The notes: generated by a model from the letters alone, not told the origin. DNA of 60,848 bases from Flavobacteriales bacterium (GCA_003331305.1 QOQB01000009.1:1-60848), one strand, 5' to 3'; shown: positions 6,841 to 16,992, numbered from the stretch's first letter. Program-made: numbers and translations.

Positions 6841-8612
6841 ACCACTTGCGTGGGAGACAAAAACTGCACTTCGTAAAGGTTTTTATAATATCCTCCATCG
6901 ATTTTTAATAACTCATCATGTGTGCCCACCTCAACGATATTCCCATTGTCTAATACTATGATTTTATCGGCGCGTTGTACGGTAGCCAAGCGATGCGCGA
7001 TCACAAGAGAGGTTTTCCCTTTGGTAACTTCTTTTGTTGCTTTTTGAATGAGTTTTTCGGCATGGGTATCAATTGAGGACGTTGCCTCATCAAGAACTAA
7101 AATTTTGGGTTGAATTATGTAGGCACGCAAAAATGCGATGAGTTGGCGCTGACCCGTTGAAAGCATACCCCCTCGCTCTTTTACATTAAAGTGATACCCA
7201 TCTGGTAAACTTGAAATAAAACGATGTACTCCGATTTTTTTGGCAGCAGCTATTACGTCATCTTCGTTAATAGAAGTGTCCCAAAGCGTAATGTTGTTGA
7301 ATATAGAATCCGCAAAAAGAAATACATCCTGCAATACCACACCTATTTGCTTGCGAAGCCAAGAGCGTTCATAATCTTCAATAGCTATACCATCCAATAA
7401 AATCTTTCCACTATCGATTTCGTAAAATCTACTTAAAATGTTAATGAGCGTAGATTTCCCCGCCCCCGTTGCGCCAACCACTGCAACGGTCTCTCCCGGT
7501 GCAATAGCAAATGAAATACCGTGAAGTACGGGCTCGTCTTTTTTGTATGAAAAATGTAGTTCCTCAAAGCGAAGCTCGCCTTTAATTTCTGTGTTTTTTA
7601 TTTTACCATGATTAGGTATTGTTTCATCCGTGTCTAAAACAGCAACAACGCGACGCACAGCAACCATACCCATTTGCAAGGTATTGAACTTGTCGGCGAT
7701 TTGGCGAAGTGGACGAAAAAGCATTTGGGATAGTTGAATAAAAAGAAAGATAATGCCCAAGGTAATCCCTGACGAACCTGCAATAACATTGAGTCCACCA
7801 AACCAAACCAATAACCCAATGGTTACTGATGTAGAAAGCTCGGCAATGGGAAAAAAGATAGAATTGTACCACACCGTTTTCAGCCAAGCCTTACGGTGCT
7901 TATCGTTTATCTCTCTAAACGCTTTTGATTCGGTTTGTTCACGAGCGAATAGCTGCACAATGCTCATACCAGAAATTCGTTCTTGCACAAAACTGTTTAA
8001 ATTAGCCACTTGTGTTCGTACTTCATCAAATGCAACTTTCATGGCTTTTTGAAATTTACGTGTAGCGTATAAAATCAAGGGTAAAACGGCAAAAACTATT
8101 AGTGCTAATTTCCAGCTTACAGACCACATCACCACAATAACCACAACCATTTTAAGCAAGTCGGAAATTATCATAAATAAGCCTTGACTGAAAATTCCTG
8201 AGATAGTTTCAATATCGCTGACTACTCGTGTAACCAAACGACCAACGGCAGAGTTGTCATAATATGTCATTTTAAATTGCAACATATGTGTATAGAGTGT
8301 GTTGCGTAGATCAAAAATTACATGCTGGCCCAACCAGTTCGCGTAATAAATAAACATAAATTGAAAAATAACCTCCATAATGAGGGTAGCACCCATCAAG
8401 GCAATAAGCACTAACATACCCTCGTAATCTTTTACCGTTATGTAATCGTCTATAGTGATTTTTAGGAGGTATGGACTTAACGTAGAAAACCCCGACAAAA
8501 ACACTGCAGCCAACAGTACAAAAGCAAATGTTTTACGATAGGGCTTGACAAACACCATCAGGCGTTTAAACAAACTGACATCCAAAATATTATTTGAGGG
8601 TTTCTTTTCCAT
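6837..8612 (-). CDS. ABC exporter, fused permease and ATPase (MsbA/MdlB type)
   Basis: A half-transporter with six membrane helices (about residues 20-310) and a C-terminal ATPase: Walker A VGATGAGKSTLI, Q-loop VLQDVFLF, signature LSTGQRQLIAFLRA, Walker B ILVLDEATSSID, and H-loop VIAHRL. The signature reads LSTGQ instead of LSGGQ, a tolerated variant in this subfamily. It probably works as a homodimer exporting a lipid or drug; the substrate cannot be read from sequence. The start at 8612 avoids overlap with truA; the frame opens at 8642. Confidence 0.88.
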   Translation of the reverse strand: MEKKPSNNILDVSLFKRLMVFVKPYRKTFAFVLLAAVFLSGFSTLSPYLLKITIDDYITVKDYEGMLVLIALMGATLIMEVIFQFMFIYYANWLGQHVIFDLRNTLYTHMLQFKMTYYDNSAVGRLVTRVVSDIETISGIFSQGLFMIISDLLKMVVVIVVMWSVSWKLALIVFAVLPLILYATRKFQKAMKVAFDEVRTQVANLNSFVQERISGMSIVQLFAREQTESKAFREINDKHRKAWLKTVWYNSIFFPIAELSTSVTIGLLVWFGGLNVIAGSSGITLGIIFLFIQLSQMLFRPLRQIADKFNTLQMGMVAVRRVVAVLDTDETIPNHGKIKNTEIKGELRFEELHFSYKKDEPVLHGISFAIAPGETVAVVGATGAGKSTLINILSRFYEIDSGKILLDGIAIEDYERSWLRKQIGVVLQDVFLFADSIFNNITLWDTSINEDDVIAAAKKIGVHRFISSLPDGYHFNVKERGGMLSTGQRQLIAFLRAYIIQPKILVLDEATSSIDTHAEKLIQKATKEVTKGKTSLVIAHRLATVQRADKIIVLDNGNIVEVGTHDELLKIDGGYYKNLYEVQFLSPTQVV

Positions 8613-8617
8613 GAATT

Positions 8618-9358
8618 TCAAAGATAGTGTTTTGGGTAGCAAATTTTGGTTAAAAACAAACCGTTTGCTGGCGCAGAACTACCTGCTTGTTGACGGTCTT
8701 GACTATCAAGCACCGACTGAAAGCCAGAGAGTGATAATTTACTAGTACCGATGTCCAATAGCGTTCCGACCACGGCACGAACCATATTGCGCAAGAATCG
8801 ATTTGCGGAAATATGAAAAATGAGTTCCGATTTTTGTTCCCAAAAAGCTTCTATAACATCGCAATCATAAGTTTTAACGTCTGTCTTGGATCGTGAAAAA
8901 CATTTAAAATTGGTGTGCTTCAAAAGGAATGCTGCAGCGGTATTCATCGCCTCTATATCCAAAGGCGCATTAAAAAAATAAGCCTGTTCGTTAGCAAACG
9001 GATTCTTCTGACTTGTAATATGATATTCATAGCTACGATAAATGGCATCAAAACGCGCGTGTGCGTCAGAAGCTACAGGATGAGCAGCTATTATAGCAAT
9101 GGATTCTGGTAAAAATCGATTCAGTCTAAAAACAAGTTCGCTGGCTTGATTTTCGGAAATATCTGTGTCAAAATGCGCAAACATTTGTTTGGCATGTACG
9201 CCTGCATCTGTTCTCCCTGCCCCTACAATTTGAGTTTCCTTGCCTAGCAATGTGCTTAAAGCTTCTTCCAAAACCTGTTGAACAGATATCGCATTGGGCT
9301 GGCGTTGCCACCCGTGATAAGAAGTTCCTTTATATGAAAGCTCTAAAAAGTAACGCAA
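8618..9358 (-). CDS. truA: tRNA pseudouridine synthase A
   Basis: Isomerises uridines 38-40 in the anticodon stem-loop. The catalytic motif is GAGRTDAGVHAKQ, with the nucleophilic Asp; also visible are SYKGTSYHGWQRQPN near the start and FLRNMVRAVVGTLLDIG near the end. 246 residues. The ABC exporter start lies 5 nt downstream. Confidence 0.95.
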   Translation of the reverse strand: MRYFLELSYKGTSYHGWQRQPNAISVQQVLEEALSTLLGKETQIVGAGRTDAGVHAKQMFAHFDTDISENQASELVFRLNRFLPESIAIIAAHPVASDAHARFDAIYRSYEYHITSQKNPFANEQAYFFNAPLDIEAMNTAAAFLLKHTNFKCFSRSKTDVKTYDCDVIEAFWEQKSELIFHISANRFLRNMVRAVVGTLLDIGTSKLSLSGFQSVLDSQDRQQAGSSAPANGLFLTKICYPKHYL

Positions 9359-9377
9359 TGTGTAATTTTGTACAAAG

Positions 9378-9890
9378 ATGATGAAAAAGATATTGTTGCT
9401 TTCAGATACGCATAGTTTTTTAGATCCCAGAATTTTGGGCTACGCTAAAGAAGTAGATGAAATTTGGCACGCTGGCGATATTGGTAACTTGGAGGTAACC
9501 GATACATTGCAGAAGTTAAAACCACTTAGAGCCGTTTATGGGAATATTGATAATGCTTCGATTAGACAAGAGTTCCCCAAAGACTTACACTTTCAACTTG
9601 AAGGAGTCTCCGTGTTTATGACACATATTGGCGCTAGGCCAACCAGGTATGCTAAAGGTATAGCTGAAAAACTAACTGACGTAAAGCCACAACTTTTTAT
9701 TTGTGGGCACTCACATATTTTAAAAGTTGCCTACGATAAAAAAAAAGAACTACTTTATATAAATCCAGGTGCGGCGGGCAAGCACGGGTTTCACAAAAAA
9801 CAAACTTTAATAAAATTTGAACTTGCCAAAGGCAAAGCGCAAAATTTAATTGTTATTGAATTAGCCGATAAAACGATTTCGGATACGTGA
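9378..9890 (+). CDS. YfcE/MJ0936-family metallophosphoesterase
   Basis: A small calcineurin-like phosphoesterase. The binuclear metal ligands are in LLLSDTHSFLD, WHAGDIGN, VYGNIDN, MTHIGA and ICGHSHILK, ending with INPGAAGKHG. 170 residues. Family members act as phosphodiesterases with uncertain physiological substrates. Two adjacent ATGs (9378, 9381) could serve as the start. The tail overlaps the convergent glycosyltransferase by 30 bp. Confidence 0.88.
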   Translation: MMKKILLLSDTHSFLDPRILGYAKEVDEIWHAGDIGNLEVTDTLQKLKPLRAVYGNIDNASIRQEFPKDLHFQLEGVSVFMTHIGARPTRYAKGIAEKLTDVKPQLFICGHSHILKVAYDKKKELLYINPGAAGKHGFHKKQTLIKFELAKGKAQNLIVIELADKTISDT

Positions 9891-10706
9891 CCAACGATAC
9901 GTTCGAATAAATTTTCCTTCCGCTTTAGAGACCAATTTTGGCTTGCTTTTGAGCCAAACACCAAAAAAGCCAAACAACACTTCCACTAAACTACCCCGTT
10001 GAAGGTGCGCCCATTTTATGCATGCGAGTATACCCAAAAGAAGTCCATACCCTAAGTTGTAAAACACTTCTCCTTTAGCTTTAGCCAAGCCGTGACTGTA
10101 CTTATAACCTGTTGGGCGCAGGTGTTTAGCACGCAATGTATCGTCAATTTTAATGGTAAACCCTTTGTAAAGAGCTAATAATTCGTCTAAAGTATCCCAG
10201 CCCAGTGCAGGGCGTAATCCACCAATAGCATGAAAACAAGATTTGCTGTAGGACTTTACAGGACCACGTACATGTTGCGTAGAAATATTTTCTAATTCCC
10301 AAATACCATTCAAATAAGTAGTCAGCACACCTGAAAACATGCCTAAGTTGTCATCATTTGAAAATGAGCTTGCCATAGTTTCTAAGTATCGAGGAGGAAA
10401 AATAATATCAGCGTCAAACTTGCAAATGATGTCCCACGGTTGTAATAGTGCATTAAAACCTCGATCAAAAGCATGGACAACTTTTTGCCCAGGCTGATGA
10501 ACTGATGTTGTTGTAGTAGTAATCACACTGATTGATTTATGCGTCGCAGCCAAAGCATTGGCGATTGAAAGAGAGGCATCTGTCGAACCATCGTCAACTA
10601 AAATAAGTTCAGTAAATGCGTAGGTCTGAGTGACTAAAGCATTTGTAAAATTTTCTAGATAAGCTTCCTCGTTAAAAAAAGGGACTATAATGGAAATGCT
10701 TATCAT
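9861..10706 (-). CDS. glycosyltransferase family 2
   Basis: GT-A fold signatures are clear: SIIVPFFNEEAYLENFTNAL, the first acidic motif LILVDDGSTDAS, and a DxD-like CKFDADIIFP. The C-terminal part has one hydrophobic stretch (LLLGILACIKW) that may contact the membrane. 281 residues. It is monocistronic on this strand between a phosphoesterase and rho, so its acceptor is unknown; cell-envelope glycans are the likely destination. Confidence 0.85.
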   Translation of the reverse strand: MISISIIVPFFNEEAYLENFTNALVTQTYAFTELILVDDGSTDASLSIANALAATHKSISVITTTTTSVHQPGQKVVHAFDRGFNALLQPWDIICKFDADIIFPPRYLETMASSFSNDDNLGMFSGVLTTYLNGIWELENISTQHVRGPVKSYSKSCFHAIGGLRPALGWDTLDELLALYKGFTIKIDDTLRAKHLRPTGYKYSHGLAKAKGEVFYNLGYGLLLGILACIKWAHLQRGSLVEVLFGFFGVWLKSKPKLVSKAEGKFIRTYRWSRIRNRFIG

Positions 10707-10744
10707 AAAAGAAAATTATTATGTGTTAAAAATAAAAAATGTTG

Positions 10745-10752
10745 TATGTTTG
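10745..10752 (+). promoter_or_regulatory. -7 element (TATGTTTG) of the rho promoter
   Basis: TATGTTTG fits the Bacteroidota -7 consensus TAnnTTTG; the -33 region is weak. It places the transcript start near 10758, which excludes the ATG at 10739 and supports translation from 10811. Confidence 0.5.
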
Positions 10753-10810
10753 CTTAACAGGCAACTACTTCAGCCCACTATATTACAATTTATATTTTAC
10801 CCATTCACAC

Positions 10811-12394
10811 ATGTTTGAATTATCAGAACTAAAAGCAAAAAAGCTTGCTGAATTGCAAGAAATTGCAAAAGAATTAGACCTCAAAAAGACTGCGGGGCTC
10901 AAAAAAATTGAGCTTACATACCGAATCATTGATCACCAATCAACTTTACCCGAGCCAGGTGAAGCAGTAAAAGAAGCTCCGGTGCAAAGTGTAGATAAGA
11001 ATAAAATTTCTGAAAAGCCTGCAAGGACTCCACGTAAAAAAGTTGAAAAGAGCGATAACAAGCCAACAGACGAAAAGCCTGCCCAAAACAACAATCGTTA
11101 TAAAGGGAACAATGGGAACAACGCAGGTAACCCAAGAAATAATAACAAGGGCAACAACAACAACAACAACAATAATAACAAAGATAACCGCAACCAAAAC
11201 GGTAACGGAAACAACAATAACGGCAAAGACAACCACAACAAAGATAATCGCAATCGCTACCGACAGCCTGATTTTGAATTTGATGGTATTATAGAAAGCG
11301 AAGGTGTTTTGGAAATGATGCCTGAAGGCTATGGTTTCCTACGCTCATCGGATTACAATTATTTGTCTTCACCCGATGATATATATGTTTCTAATTCGCA
11401 AGTGCGTTTATTTGGACTAAAAACAGGGGACACTGTGCTTGGCCATATTCGCCCACCAAAAGAAGGTGAAAAATATTTTCCGCTTATTAAGGTATCACTC
11501 ATTAACGGGCTTTCACCTGATGTGGTGCGTGACCGTGTCTCTTTTGAACACCTAACTCCCCTATTCCCGCAAGAAAAGTTTAATATCGGCGACAAGCAAA
11601 GTACTATTTCTACTCGAGTAATGGATTTGTTTTGTCCTATTGGAAAAGGGCAACGCGGTATGATTGTATCGCAGCCTAAGACAGGGAAAACAATGTTGCT
11701 TAAAGACGTGGCTAACGCCATTGCGGCTAATCACCCCGAAGTATATCAAATTATTTTGCTCATCGATGAACGTCCAGAGGAAGTTACTGATATGCAACGA
11801 AATGTAAAAGGTGAAGTAGTTGCTTCTACCTTTGACGAGCCTGCAGATCGCCACGTAAGAGTCGCGAATATTGTATTGGAAAAAGCAAAACGCCTTGTAG
11901 AGTGTGGTCACGATGTGGTAATCCTACTGGATTCCATCACCCGATTAGCTCGTGCTTATAACACGGTACAGCCTGCGTCAGGTAAAATCTTAAGTGGTGG
12001 TGTAGATGCGAATGCATTGCACAAACCAAAGCGTTTCTTTGGAGCAGCACGTAATATTGAAAATGGCGGGTCGCTGTCTATTATTGCTACGGCACTAACC
12101 GAAACCGGCTCTAAAATGGACGAGGTTATTTTTGAAGAATTTAAAGGAACAGGTAACATGGAATTACAGCTTGATCGTCGTATTTCCAACCGCAGAATTT
12201 TCCCAGCCATTGATTTGGTTTCTTCAAGCACGCGTCGTGATGATATTTTATTGGATGAAAAAACCATTCAGCGTATGTGGATTATGCGAAAATACCTTGC
12301 TGACATGAACCCTGTAGAAGCTATGGAGTTTATCAGCGATCGAATCAAAAAAACACTTAACAACGAAGAGTTTTTGATTTCCATGAATGCCTAA
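10811..12394 (+). CDS. rho: transcription termination factor Rho
   Basis: Hexameric RNA helicase that ends transcription. The start at 10811 gives [16 protein letters not shown], the normal Rho N-terminal helix domain. Residues about 90-155 are a low-complexity insertion of Asn, Gly, Lys and Arg, typical of Bacteroidota Rho. The RNA-binding cold-shock fold follows ([20 protein letters not shown]), then the ATPase with Walker [39 protein letters not shown] and the R-loop region [19 protein letters not shown]. 527 residues. A hairpin with T-tract follows at 12421. Confidence 0.97.
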   Translation: MFELSELKAKKLAELQEIAKELDLKKTAGLKKIELTYRIIDHQSTLPEPGEAVKEAPVQSVDKNKISEKPARTPRKKVEKSDNKPTDEKPAQNNNRYKGNNGNNAGNPRNNNKGNNNNNNNNNKDNRNQNGNGNNNNGKDNHNKDNRNRYRQPDFEFDGIIESEGVLEMMPEGYGFLRSSDYNYLSSPDDIYVSNSQVRLFGLKTGDTVLGHIRPPKEGEKYFPLIKVSLINGLSPDVVRDRVSFEHLTPLFPQEKFNIGDKQSTISTRVMDLFCPIGKGQRGMIVSQPKTGKTMLLKDVANAIAANHPEVYQIILLIDERPEEVTDMQRNVKGEVVASTFDEPADRHVRVANIVLEKAKRLVECGHDVVILLDSITRLARAYNTVQPASGKILSGGVDANALHKPKRFFGAARNIENGGSLSIIATALTETGSKMDEVIFEEFKGTGNMELQLDRRISNRRIFPAIDLVSSSTRRDDILLDEKTIQRMWIMRKYLADMNPVEAMEFISDRIKKTLNNEEFLISMNA

Positions 12395-12420
12395 TATTTA
12401 GGTATGTCATATAAAAATAG

Positions 12421-12448
12421 AAAAAGGCGTCCAAATGGACGCCTTTTT
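12421..12448. terminator. bidirectional intrinsic terminator between rho and rpsT
   Basis: AAAAAGGCGTCC, loop AAAT, GGACGCCTTTTT: a perfect 7-bp G+C-rich stem flanked by A and T tracts. It can end transcripts from both converging genes. Confidence 0.92.
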
Positions 12449-12471
12449 CTATTTCTTATCAGAATAATAAC

Positions 12472-12723
12472 TTAAAGTGCACTTACGTGTTTGGTAAGTT
12501 TAGACTTTAGGTTCGCTGCCTTGTTATTATGAATGATATTGTTTTTTGCCAACTTATCGATCATAGATACCACAAGCGGAAGCTTTTTCTCAGCTTCTTT
12601 CTTTTTTTCTAATGCTTTAAAATCGCGAATAGCATTACGGGTTGTTTTGTGCTGAAAACGGTTACGTTGACGCTTAGTTTCGTTTGAACGAATTCTTTTT
12701 AAGGCGGATTTATGATTTGCCAT
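12472..12723 (-). CDS. rpsT: 30S ribosomal protein S20
   Basis: A basic 83-residue three-helix protein that binds 16S rRNA. It starts MANHKSALKRIRSNETKRQR and ends with NNKAANLKSKLTKHV, the conserved C-terminal segment of S20. tRNA-Glu lies 15 nt upstream on the same strand and is probably transcribed with it. Confidence 0.96.
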   Translation of the reverse strand: MANHKSALKRIRSNETKRQRNRFQHKTTRNAIRDFKALEKKKEAEKKLPLVVSMIDKLAKNNIIHNNKAANLKSKLTKHVSAL

Positions 12724-12737
12724 ATTATAATTTTAGT

Positions 12738-12807
12738 AGCCCGTAGGGGAATCGAACCCCTCTTACCAGGATGAAAACCTGGCGTCCTAGCCGATAGACG
12801 AACGGGC
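12738..12807 (-). tRNA. tRNA-Glu (anticodon TTC)
   Basis: On the minus strand: GCCCGTTCGTCTATCGGC, anticodon loop TTTTCAT on a CCAGG/CCTGG stem (TTC), T arm GGGGTTCGATTCCCC, and a closing ACGGGC. The D arm GTCTATCGGCTAGGAC is the usual glutamate type. No CCA is encoded. Confidence 0.93.
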
Positions 12808-12869
12808 CTTCCGGTTTTACGAGGTGCAAATTTATAGGATACCTAACAAACTTGCAACATATATTTTAA

Positions 12870-14348
12870 TTAGTATGCTTTTGCAAATAAAGCTCGATGT
12901 TTGGCTGGTTTTCCTGAGAAAACGCACCTTCCACTTTCTGCTTTACTATCTAGTGGAACACACCGTATGGTGGCTTTGGTGGCTTCTTTAATCGACGTCT
13001 CAGTGGCTTCAGTGCCATCCCAAAACGCAGAAACAAAGCCACCTTTGGTTTCCAAAACTTCCTTAAAAGCGTCAAACGTATCTACTTCTGTAGTATGATC
13101 AGCTCTAAAATCTTTGGCCCGTTCAAATAAATCAACTTGAACTTCTTTTAGTGTTGATTTGATTTCATTCACCAAGTCAGTTTGTGCAACACTTTTTTTA
13201 GAGAGTGTGTCACGACGTGCTAATTCTACCGTTCCATTTTCCAAGTCTCGTGGTCCAATGCCAATGCGCAACGGAACGCCTTTTAACTCATATTCGTTAA
13301 ACTTAAATCCAGGTTTGTGCGTATCACGGTTATCAAAATGCACGCGAATATCTGCCTTGCGAAGTGCCTCAACAATAGGTGCAACGGCAGCAGCAATGAC
13401 AGTACGTTGTTCGTCGCCTTTATAAATAGGAACTATTACCACTTGATGTGGTGCCAATTCGGGGGGTAGCACCAGCCCATTATCATCGCTATGCGTCATG
13501 ATAAGCGCACCCATAAGACGTGTAGAAACACCCCACGAGGTTGCCCAAACATGCTCCAATCCTCCTTCTTTGGTGGCAAATTTCACATCGAAAGCCTTAG
13601 CAAAATTCTGCCCCAAGAAGTGCGAAGTTCCTGCTTGCAAAGCCTTTCCATCTTGCATAAGCGCCTCTATACAATAGGTTTCTACGGCACCTGCAAAACG
13701 CTCTGCCGCAGATTTGACGCCTTGTATAACGGGGATAGCCATGTATTGTTCTACAAAATCAGCATATACACCATTCATGCGTTTGGTTTCTTCCAATGCT
13801 TCTGCTTCGGTAGCATGAGCGGTGTGTCCTTCTTGCCAAAGAAACTCGGCAGTTCGTAGAAATAAACGTGTACGCATTTCCCAGCGCACCACATTTGCCC
13901 ACTGGTTTAATAAAATTGGTAAATCGCGATAGGACTGAATCCAGTTTCTGTAGGTATTCCAAATAATGGCTTCACTTGTGGGTCTTACAATAAGTTCCTC
14001 TTCTAATTTAGCTTTTGGATCTACACGAAGTTTTCCTGGTTTATCCGGATCATTTTCTAAGCGATAATGTGTGACCACAGCACATTCTTTGGCAAATCCC
14101 TCAGCGTTTTGTTCTTCGGCTTCAAACAAACTTTTGGGAACAAAAAGCGGGAAGTACGCATTACTATGGCCCGTTTCTTTAAACTTTTTATCCAAAATGG
14201 CTTGCATACGCTCCCAAATAGCAAATCCATAGGGTTTTATAACCATACAGCCACGCACAGCAGATGTCTCTGCTAAATCAGCTTTTACTACCAGTTCATT
14301 ATACCATTTTGAGTAATCTTCGCTTCGCTTTGTTAAATGCTTCCCCAT
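12870..14348 (-). CDS. proS: prolyl-tRNA synthetase (short, archaeal/eukaryote-like form)
   Basis: Class II synthetase that charges tRNA-Pro. At 492 residues it lacks the bacterial editing insertion, so it is the ProS type 3 form common in Bacteroidota. Motif 1 lies around [19 protein letters not shown], motif 2 is the [20 protein letters not shown] region, and motif 3 is near [20 protein letters not shown]; the anticodon-binding domain (VVIVPIYKG...) and a C-terminal zinc-like domain end with the conserved tyrosine (KAY). Start [16 protein letters not shown] is typical. Confidence 0.95.
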   Translation of the reverse strand: MGKHLTKRSEDYSKWYNELVVKADLAETSAVRGCMVIKPYGFAIWERMQAILDKKFKETGHSNAYFPLFVPKSLFEAEEQNAEGFAKECAVVTHYRLENDPDKPGKLRVDPKAKLEEELIVRPTSEAIIWNTYRNWIQSYRDLPILLNQWANVVRWEMRTRLFLRTAEFLWQEGHTAHATEAEALEETKRMNGVYADFVEQYMAIPVIQGVKSAAERFAGAVETYCIEALMQDGKALQAGTSHFLGQNFAKAFDVKFATKEGGLEHVWATSWGVSTRLMGALIMTHSDDNGLVLPPELAPHQVVIVPIYKGDEQRTVIAAAVAPIVEALRKADIRVHFDNRDTHKPGFKFNEYELKGVPLRIGIGPRDLENGTVELARRDTLSKKSVAQTDLVNEIKSTLKEVQVDLFERAKDFRADHTTEVDTFDAFKEVLETKGGFVSAFWDGTEATETSIKEATKATIRCVPLDSKAESGRCVFSGKPAKHRALFAKAY

Positions 14349-14396
14349 AAGTTTGGCACAACTTTTGTTTTTAGTTAGTTGTAGTGCAAAACTACT

Positions 14397-14404
14397 TAAA
14401 TTTG
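14397..14404 (+). promoter_or_regulatory. -7 element (TAAATTTG) before the envelope gene pair
   Basis: TAAATTTG fits TAnnTTTG and lies 22 nt before the ATG at 14427. A clear -33 TTG at standard spacing is not evident. Confidence 0.35.
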
Positions 14405-14426
14405 AAGTTAATTAAACGATACAGAC

Positions 14427-15425
14427 ATGAGAACTATTTACACACGCAGTCGCATTTATACAGCACACGTCATTTTGGTTTTGTTTTCAATCACGCTTTT
14501 TGTGGGTTGTAGTGGCTATCAGTCCGTATCCTATTATCAAGACGGAATCTATGGAGATCCACCTGTTCAGCAAGCCCCTCAACAAGCTGTAAATACGACT
14601 CCTATTCCACAACAAAGCGGAACGTACTACAAAAATTATTTTGCTGAAAAAGCTTCTCAAGGCGTTCAAGATAACTACTACTTTACAGCAGCAGAGCAAT
14701 ATCAAAGTCCAACACCAAATCAAAATAGCGCAGGAAACTACCAGGCGCATGGTTCATGGGGAGATCAAGCTGAAAACATAAATGTCAATATCATTTATAA
14801 TCGCCCTTTGGGTTGGAACATGGGTTGGGGCTGGTATGATGCCCCATACACATTCGGGCGTTCATCATTTTGGGGCCATAATTACCACCCATGGTATTTT
14901 ACATATGGTTTTAATCACCACCCGTTTTATAACCCATACCGTTTTGGCTGGGGATATCGTGGAAACTACTGGAACAACTGGGGGTATCAAAATCCATATT
15001 GGGATAGAAGATATTACAACAGGAACGTTTATCGAGATGCGCCGATTTATACGAGGTTGAATGGCTCAAGAACGATAACGCGTAATTACACTCCAAGTAG
15101 AACTGTGCGAAGCGTTAACTCAAACTCAACGATAACGACCAACCGGACAAATGCGCGAAGCACAACAAGGACAAACACGAATGCGCAAAGAAGCAGTACG
15201 ACTACCCAACGACGTTCAGCAGTGTCCAACAATAATCAAACGCCAACTAGAACCGCTACGCGTCGCTACAACTCAGACAGTAATTCTTCTAGTAACAATT
15301 CTAGTTATAAAAGTTCGTCCTCATCATCCACCAACAATTATAGAAGTTCAACCCCGAGCCGGACAACAAATACCACAAGGAGCAGTAGTTCTTCAAGAAG
15401 TAGTAATTCATCAAGAAGGAGATAA
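14427..15425 (+). CDS. hypothetical lipoprotein with a Trp/Tyr/Gly core and a Ser/Arg/Thr/Asn-rich tail
   Basis: A 332-residue protein. Residues 1-28 form a lipoprotein signal (hydrophobic VILVLFSITLFVGC, lipobox cysteine 28). Residues about 125-205 are very rich in aromatic residues and glycine (repeated W-G-W, NHHPF, YNPYRFGWGYRGN), and residues from about 210 are low-complexity with long runs of Ser, Thr, Asn and Arg. No enzymatic motif is recognisable. The outer-membrane OmpP1-like gene starts 3 nt after its stop, so the two are coupled; a surface-exposed or periplasmic structural partner is a reasonable guess. Confidence 0.7.
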   Translation: MRTIYTRSRIYTAHVILVLFSITLFVGCSGYQSVSYYQDGIYGDPPVQQAPQQAVNTTPIPQQSGTYYKNYFAEKASQGVQDNYYFTAAEQYQSPTPNQNSAGNYQAHGSWGDQAENINVNIIYNRPLGWNMGWGWYDAPYTFGRSSFWGHNYHPWYFTYGFNHHPFYNPYRFGWGYRGNYWNNWGYQNPYWDRRYYNRNVYRDAPIYTRLNGSRTITRNYTPSRTVRSVNSNSTITTNRTNARSTTRTNTNAQRSSTTTQRRSAVSNNNQTPTRTATRRYNSDSNSSSNNSSYKSSSSSSTNNYRSSTPSRTTNTTRSSSSSRSSNSSRRR

Positions 15426-15428
15426 TTT

Positions 15429-16967
15429 ATGAAAAAGGAAAATATTAAAATATGGCTGCTTAGTTGCACACTCCTTGGAATATCATTGCAAGGGCAAGAA
15501 TTAAATGAAGTTGTACAATATAGTACTGAAGGGTTACACGGTTCGGCTCGATACCAAGCATTAGCTGGGGCATTTGGAGCATTGGGAGGAGATTTATCTG
15601 CCATAAGTAACAACCCAGCATCCTCTACCGTATTTTCATTTAATGAAGCTGGCATGACGTTGGGCTTGCAAACACACACAACAGATAATTCTTTCTTTAA
15701 TTCAACAAAATCTATGGAAATTAGCTCCTTTGATGTAGATCAAGCTGGATTTGTCTTGGTTTTTGTTAATCAAAATAGCAATTGGGATAAAGTTGCTTTT
15801 GGGTTTAATACCCAATTGGTAAATAACTTTAATAAAAATCTTTATGCACAAGGAATAAATACCCAACGTGGTTTAGCTGACTATTTCCTTGAAATTGCAG
15901 GGATAACGCTCGATAGAAATATTCCATTTAGCTCCTATAATTTTGAAAACAACACAGACTATGAGTATGCAGATTTAGGTGAGTTCTATGGCGCAGATGC
16001 ACAACGCACCTATATGGCATATGCTACAGGGCTTATCAATTATTATGACCCTGAAAATGAAACACCCTATTATGGATATGTTGACGACAAAAGCTTAGGT
16101 ATCGACCAAATTCACGATTTGCAAACTAGTGGAGGGCAACGTAAGTACACCATAAATTTTAGCGGTCGCTATTTGGGAAAATTGGCGCTGGGGGTAAATA
16201 TCAATATCTATAGCATTGATTACGCACAACGTAAATTTACTTCTGACAAATATGTAGATGGTGAAAAGTCCTTTTTAGATCAAGTTGATTATATTCAAGA
16301 CTTAAGAACGATTGGAACTGGTGTTTCTGTTCAGCTTGGCGCTTTATACAAAGCCTCTGACATACTACGTTTAGGCTTAAACTTCACAAGTCCAACGTAC
16401 TATGAAATTGAAGATGAATACACGGAGGCATTAGATGTAAGATACAACAGTGAATTAGATGGTGCTATGGGGCGTTCTTTATATCCAAATGTTGTTAATA
16501 TCTTACCCTCATACAACCTCAAAACACCATCCATAACACAAGCAAGCATGGCATTAGTTTTTGGAACTAGCGGACTTTTAAGTATAGATTACGGGTTAAA
16601 GGATTACACGAACACAAAAACTAGTGATAGTAACGGGAGTTTTGATTATTTGAATGACGAAATCTCGAGTAACCTTGAAGCTGCTTCGTTCTTAAGAGCT
16701 GGTGGTGAAACACGGCTTGGGGACATAATTCTTCGCGCAGGGTATTGGTTTGAAAAAAGTCCGTATAAAAACACCCAGCTTATGACAGAAAGAAGTGGAT
16801 TTGCTGTTGGCACAGGAATTCGATTCGGTAATGCTTCTCTGGACCTTACGTACACAAAATTGAATCAAGATTTTCAACACCAACTCTATACTATTGGACT
16901 TACCGATTCTTTTAATGTGCAACAACAATCGGGAAATGTGTCCTTGACATATAATGTCCGCTTCTAA
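15429..16967 (+). CDS. outer-membrane protein of the OmpP1/FadL/TodX family
   Basis: A beta-barrel of 512 residues with a signal peptide (cleaved near LQGQELNE). After cleavage it shows GLHGSARYQALAGAFGALGG then DLSAISNNPAS, the FadL-like N-terminal plug signature, and later many alternating strands (for example KLALGVNINIYSIDY, ILRLGLNFTSPTYYEI, SLDLTYTKLNQ) ending in a C-terminal VSLTYNVRF strand. Family members carry hydrophobic compounds across the outer membrane. It follows the lipoprotein gene with a 3-nt gap. Confidence 0.82.
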   Translation: MKKENIKIWLLSCTLLGISLQGQELNEVVQYSTEGLHGSARYQALAGAFGALGGDLSAISNNPASSTVFSFNEAGMTLGLQTHTTDNSFFNSTKSMEISSFDVDQAGFVLVFVNQNSNWDKVAFGFNTQLVNNFNKNLYAQGINTQRGLADYFLEIAGITLDRNIPFSSYNFENNTDYEYADLGEFYGADAQRTYMAYATGLINYYDPENETPYYGYVDDKSLGIDQIHDLQTSGGQRKYTINFSGRYLGKLALGVNINIYSIDYAQRKFTSDKYVDGEKSFLDQVDYIQDLRTIGTGVSVQLGALYKASDILRLGLNFTSPTYYEIEDEYTEALDVRYNSELDGAMGRSLYPNVVNILPSYNLKTPSITQASMALVFGTSGLLSIDYGLKDYTNTKTSDSNGSFDYLNDEISSNLEAASFLRAGGETRLGDIILRAGYWFEKSPYKNTQLMTERSGFAVGTGIRFGNASLDLTYTKLNQDFQHQLYTIGLTDSFNVQQQSGNVSLTYNVRF

Positions 16968-16992
16968 TAAAAGTTAATTTTTACGAATGTAG

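Noticed and set aside
6837-8612. ABC exporter with LSTGQ signature as an inactive ATPase
   Set aside because: All other nucleotide-binding motifs are intact and Thr at this position is tolerated in active relatives.
10946-11294. Open frames with long runs of Val/Ile or Thr opposite or within rho
   Set aside because: They are the other-frame translations of the AAC/AAT-rich part of rho and have no other support.
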